This document shows, one piece after another, positions 63,801 to 64,000 of a stretch of DNA of 64,000 bases (position 1 is its first letter; the number at the start of each line of letters is the position of its first letter). Below the pieces are notes generated by a model, which saw only the letters and a list, made by a program, of their open reading frames with translations, was not told the DNA's origin and ran no database searches. This stretch comes from Colletes latitarsis (taxonomy: Eukaryota > Arthropoda > Insecta > Hymenoptera > Colletidae), in contig NC_135137.1 in assembly GCF_051014445.1 (NCBI RefSeq), forward strand, positions 15,067,501-15,131,500, given 5' to 3'. A program made the translations under genes and the position numbers.

Positions 63801-64000
63801 TACTTGTTGGCCAGATCCTGGGTTTTTTTCTGGTTAGGACCACGTAGTAATGTGGTACCACACCGAAACAGTCAATTAAACCTTGTTCCGATTAATATTT
63901 TAGAGGATCACGCCGGTTATGTCTGGGTTAGGTCTGGTATTTGCAATCATCTGGCTCATGCTTTCGCATTTTTCGCATGCGTGTTGGCCAGATCCTGCGC

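Larger units (their letters stand above)
49785..64000 (+). repeat. 176-bp satellite array, right block
   Basis: Head-to-tail monomers to the window edge, with a subfamily mix unlike the left half. Frequent variants are TTGAATGACCAGATCCTGGG, GGTTTTGCCTGCGTTAGG, CACTGTAATAGTCAATTAA with CTCGTCCCGATTAAT, and CTGGTTCCGATTATTATTT. These begin to appear from about 40 kb. The array continues past base 64000. No gene seen. Confidence 0.97.

Noticed and set aside
1..64000. CRISPR-like array of regular repeats
   Set aside because: Repeat units are contiguous 176-bp monomers with no unique spacers, and the flanking elements are eukaryotic.
1..64000. Telomeric (TTAGG)n repeats, suggested by TTAGG inside each monomer and the presence of R1-clade elements
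   Set aside because: TTAGG occurs singly within GTCTGGGTTAGGTCTGG and never in tandem pentamer runs.
1..64000. CENP-B box in the monomer, suggested by TTCG in TTTCGCATTTTTCGCATAC
   Set aside because: The required downstream CGGG core at the proper spacing is absent.

Overview
This window is almost entirely one tandem satellite array. A monomer of about 176 bp repeats head to tail, in one orientation, from base 1 to base 64000, roughly 335 to 340 copies. Only three transposable-element insertions interrupt it. I see no host protein gene, tRNA, rRNA or CRISPR array. Apart from the retrotransposon polyprotein and a retrotransposon ORF fragment, the open frames are translations of the satellite.

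The organism is an arthropod, most likely an insect. The two GC-rich insertions are 5'-truncated R1-clade non-LTR retrotransposons, a clade typical of arthropods, and the third is an insect-type Ty3/gypsy LTR element. The style of the R1-clade C-terminus reminds me of ants and other Hymenoptera; that narrower guess is weak. The monomer length and long uninterrupted arrays suggest centromeric or pericentromeric heterochromatin (inference).

Layout: satellite 1-7318; R1-clade copy A on the minus strand 7319-8144 with a 17-bp target duplication; satellite to 9216; internally deleted Ty3/gypsy element 9217-12516 with TG...CA LTRs and a 4-bp ATAC target duplication; uninterrupted satellite 12517-49299; R1-clade copy B on the plus strand 49300-49770 with a 14-bp target duplication; satellite 49771-64000.

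Within the satellite, long multi-monomer blocks are duplicated at differing periods: about 1.23, 1.93, 2.47, 3.0, 3.33, 4.22 and 5.26 kb. The clearest is a tandem duplication of a 24-monomer unit, 37061-41283 and 41284-45507. No single higher-order repeat length covers the window, which fits repeated unequal exchange.

Points most worth a second look: (1) the common monomer carries a perfect 12-bp palindrome plus two further dyads, and a rarer monomer class has lost that palindrome but gained a re-spaced one made from the same half-site; (2) all three transposons inserted within about 45 bp of the 176-bp monomer; (3) the R1-clade 3' UTR is a chain of perfect hairpins; (4) the LTR element keeps an open 870-codon gag-pol although everything after RNase H has been deleted.
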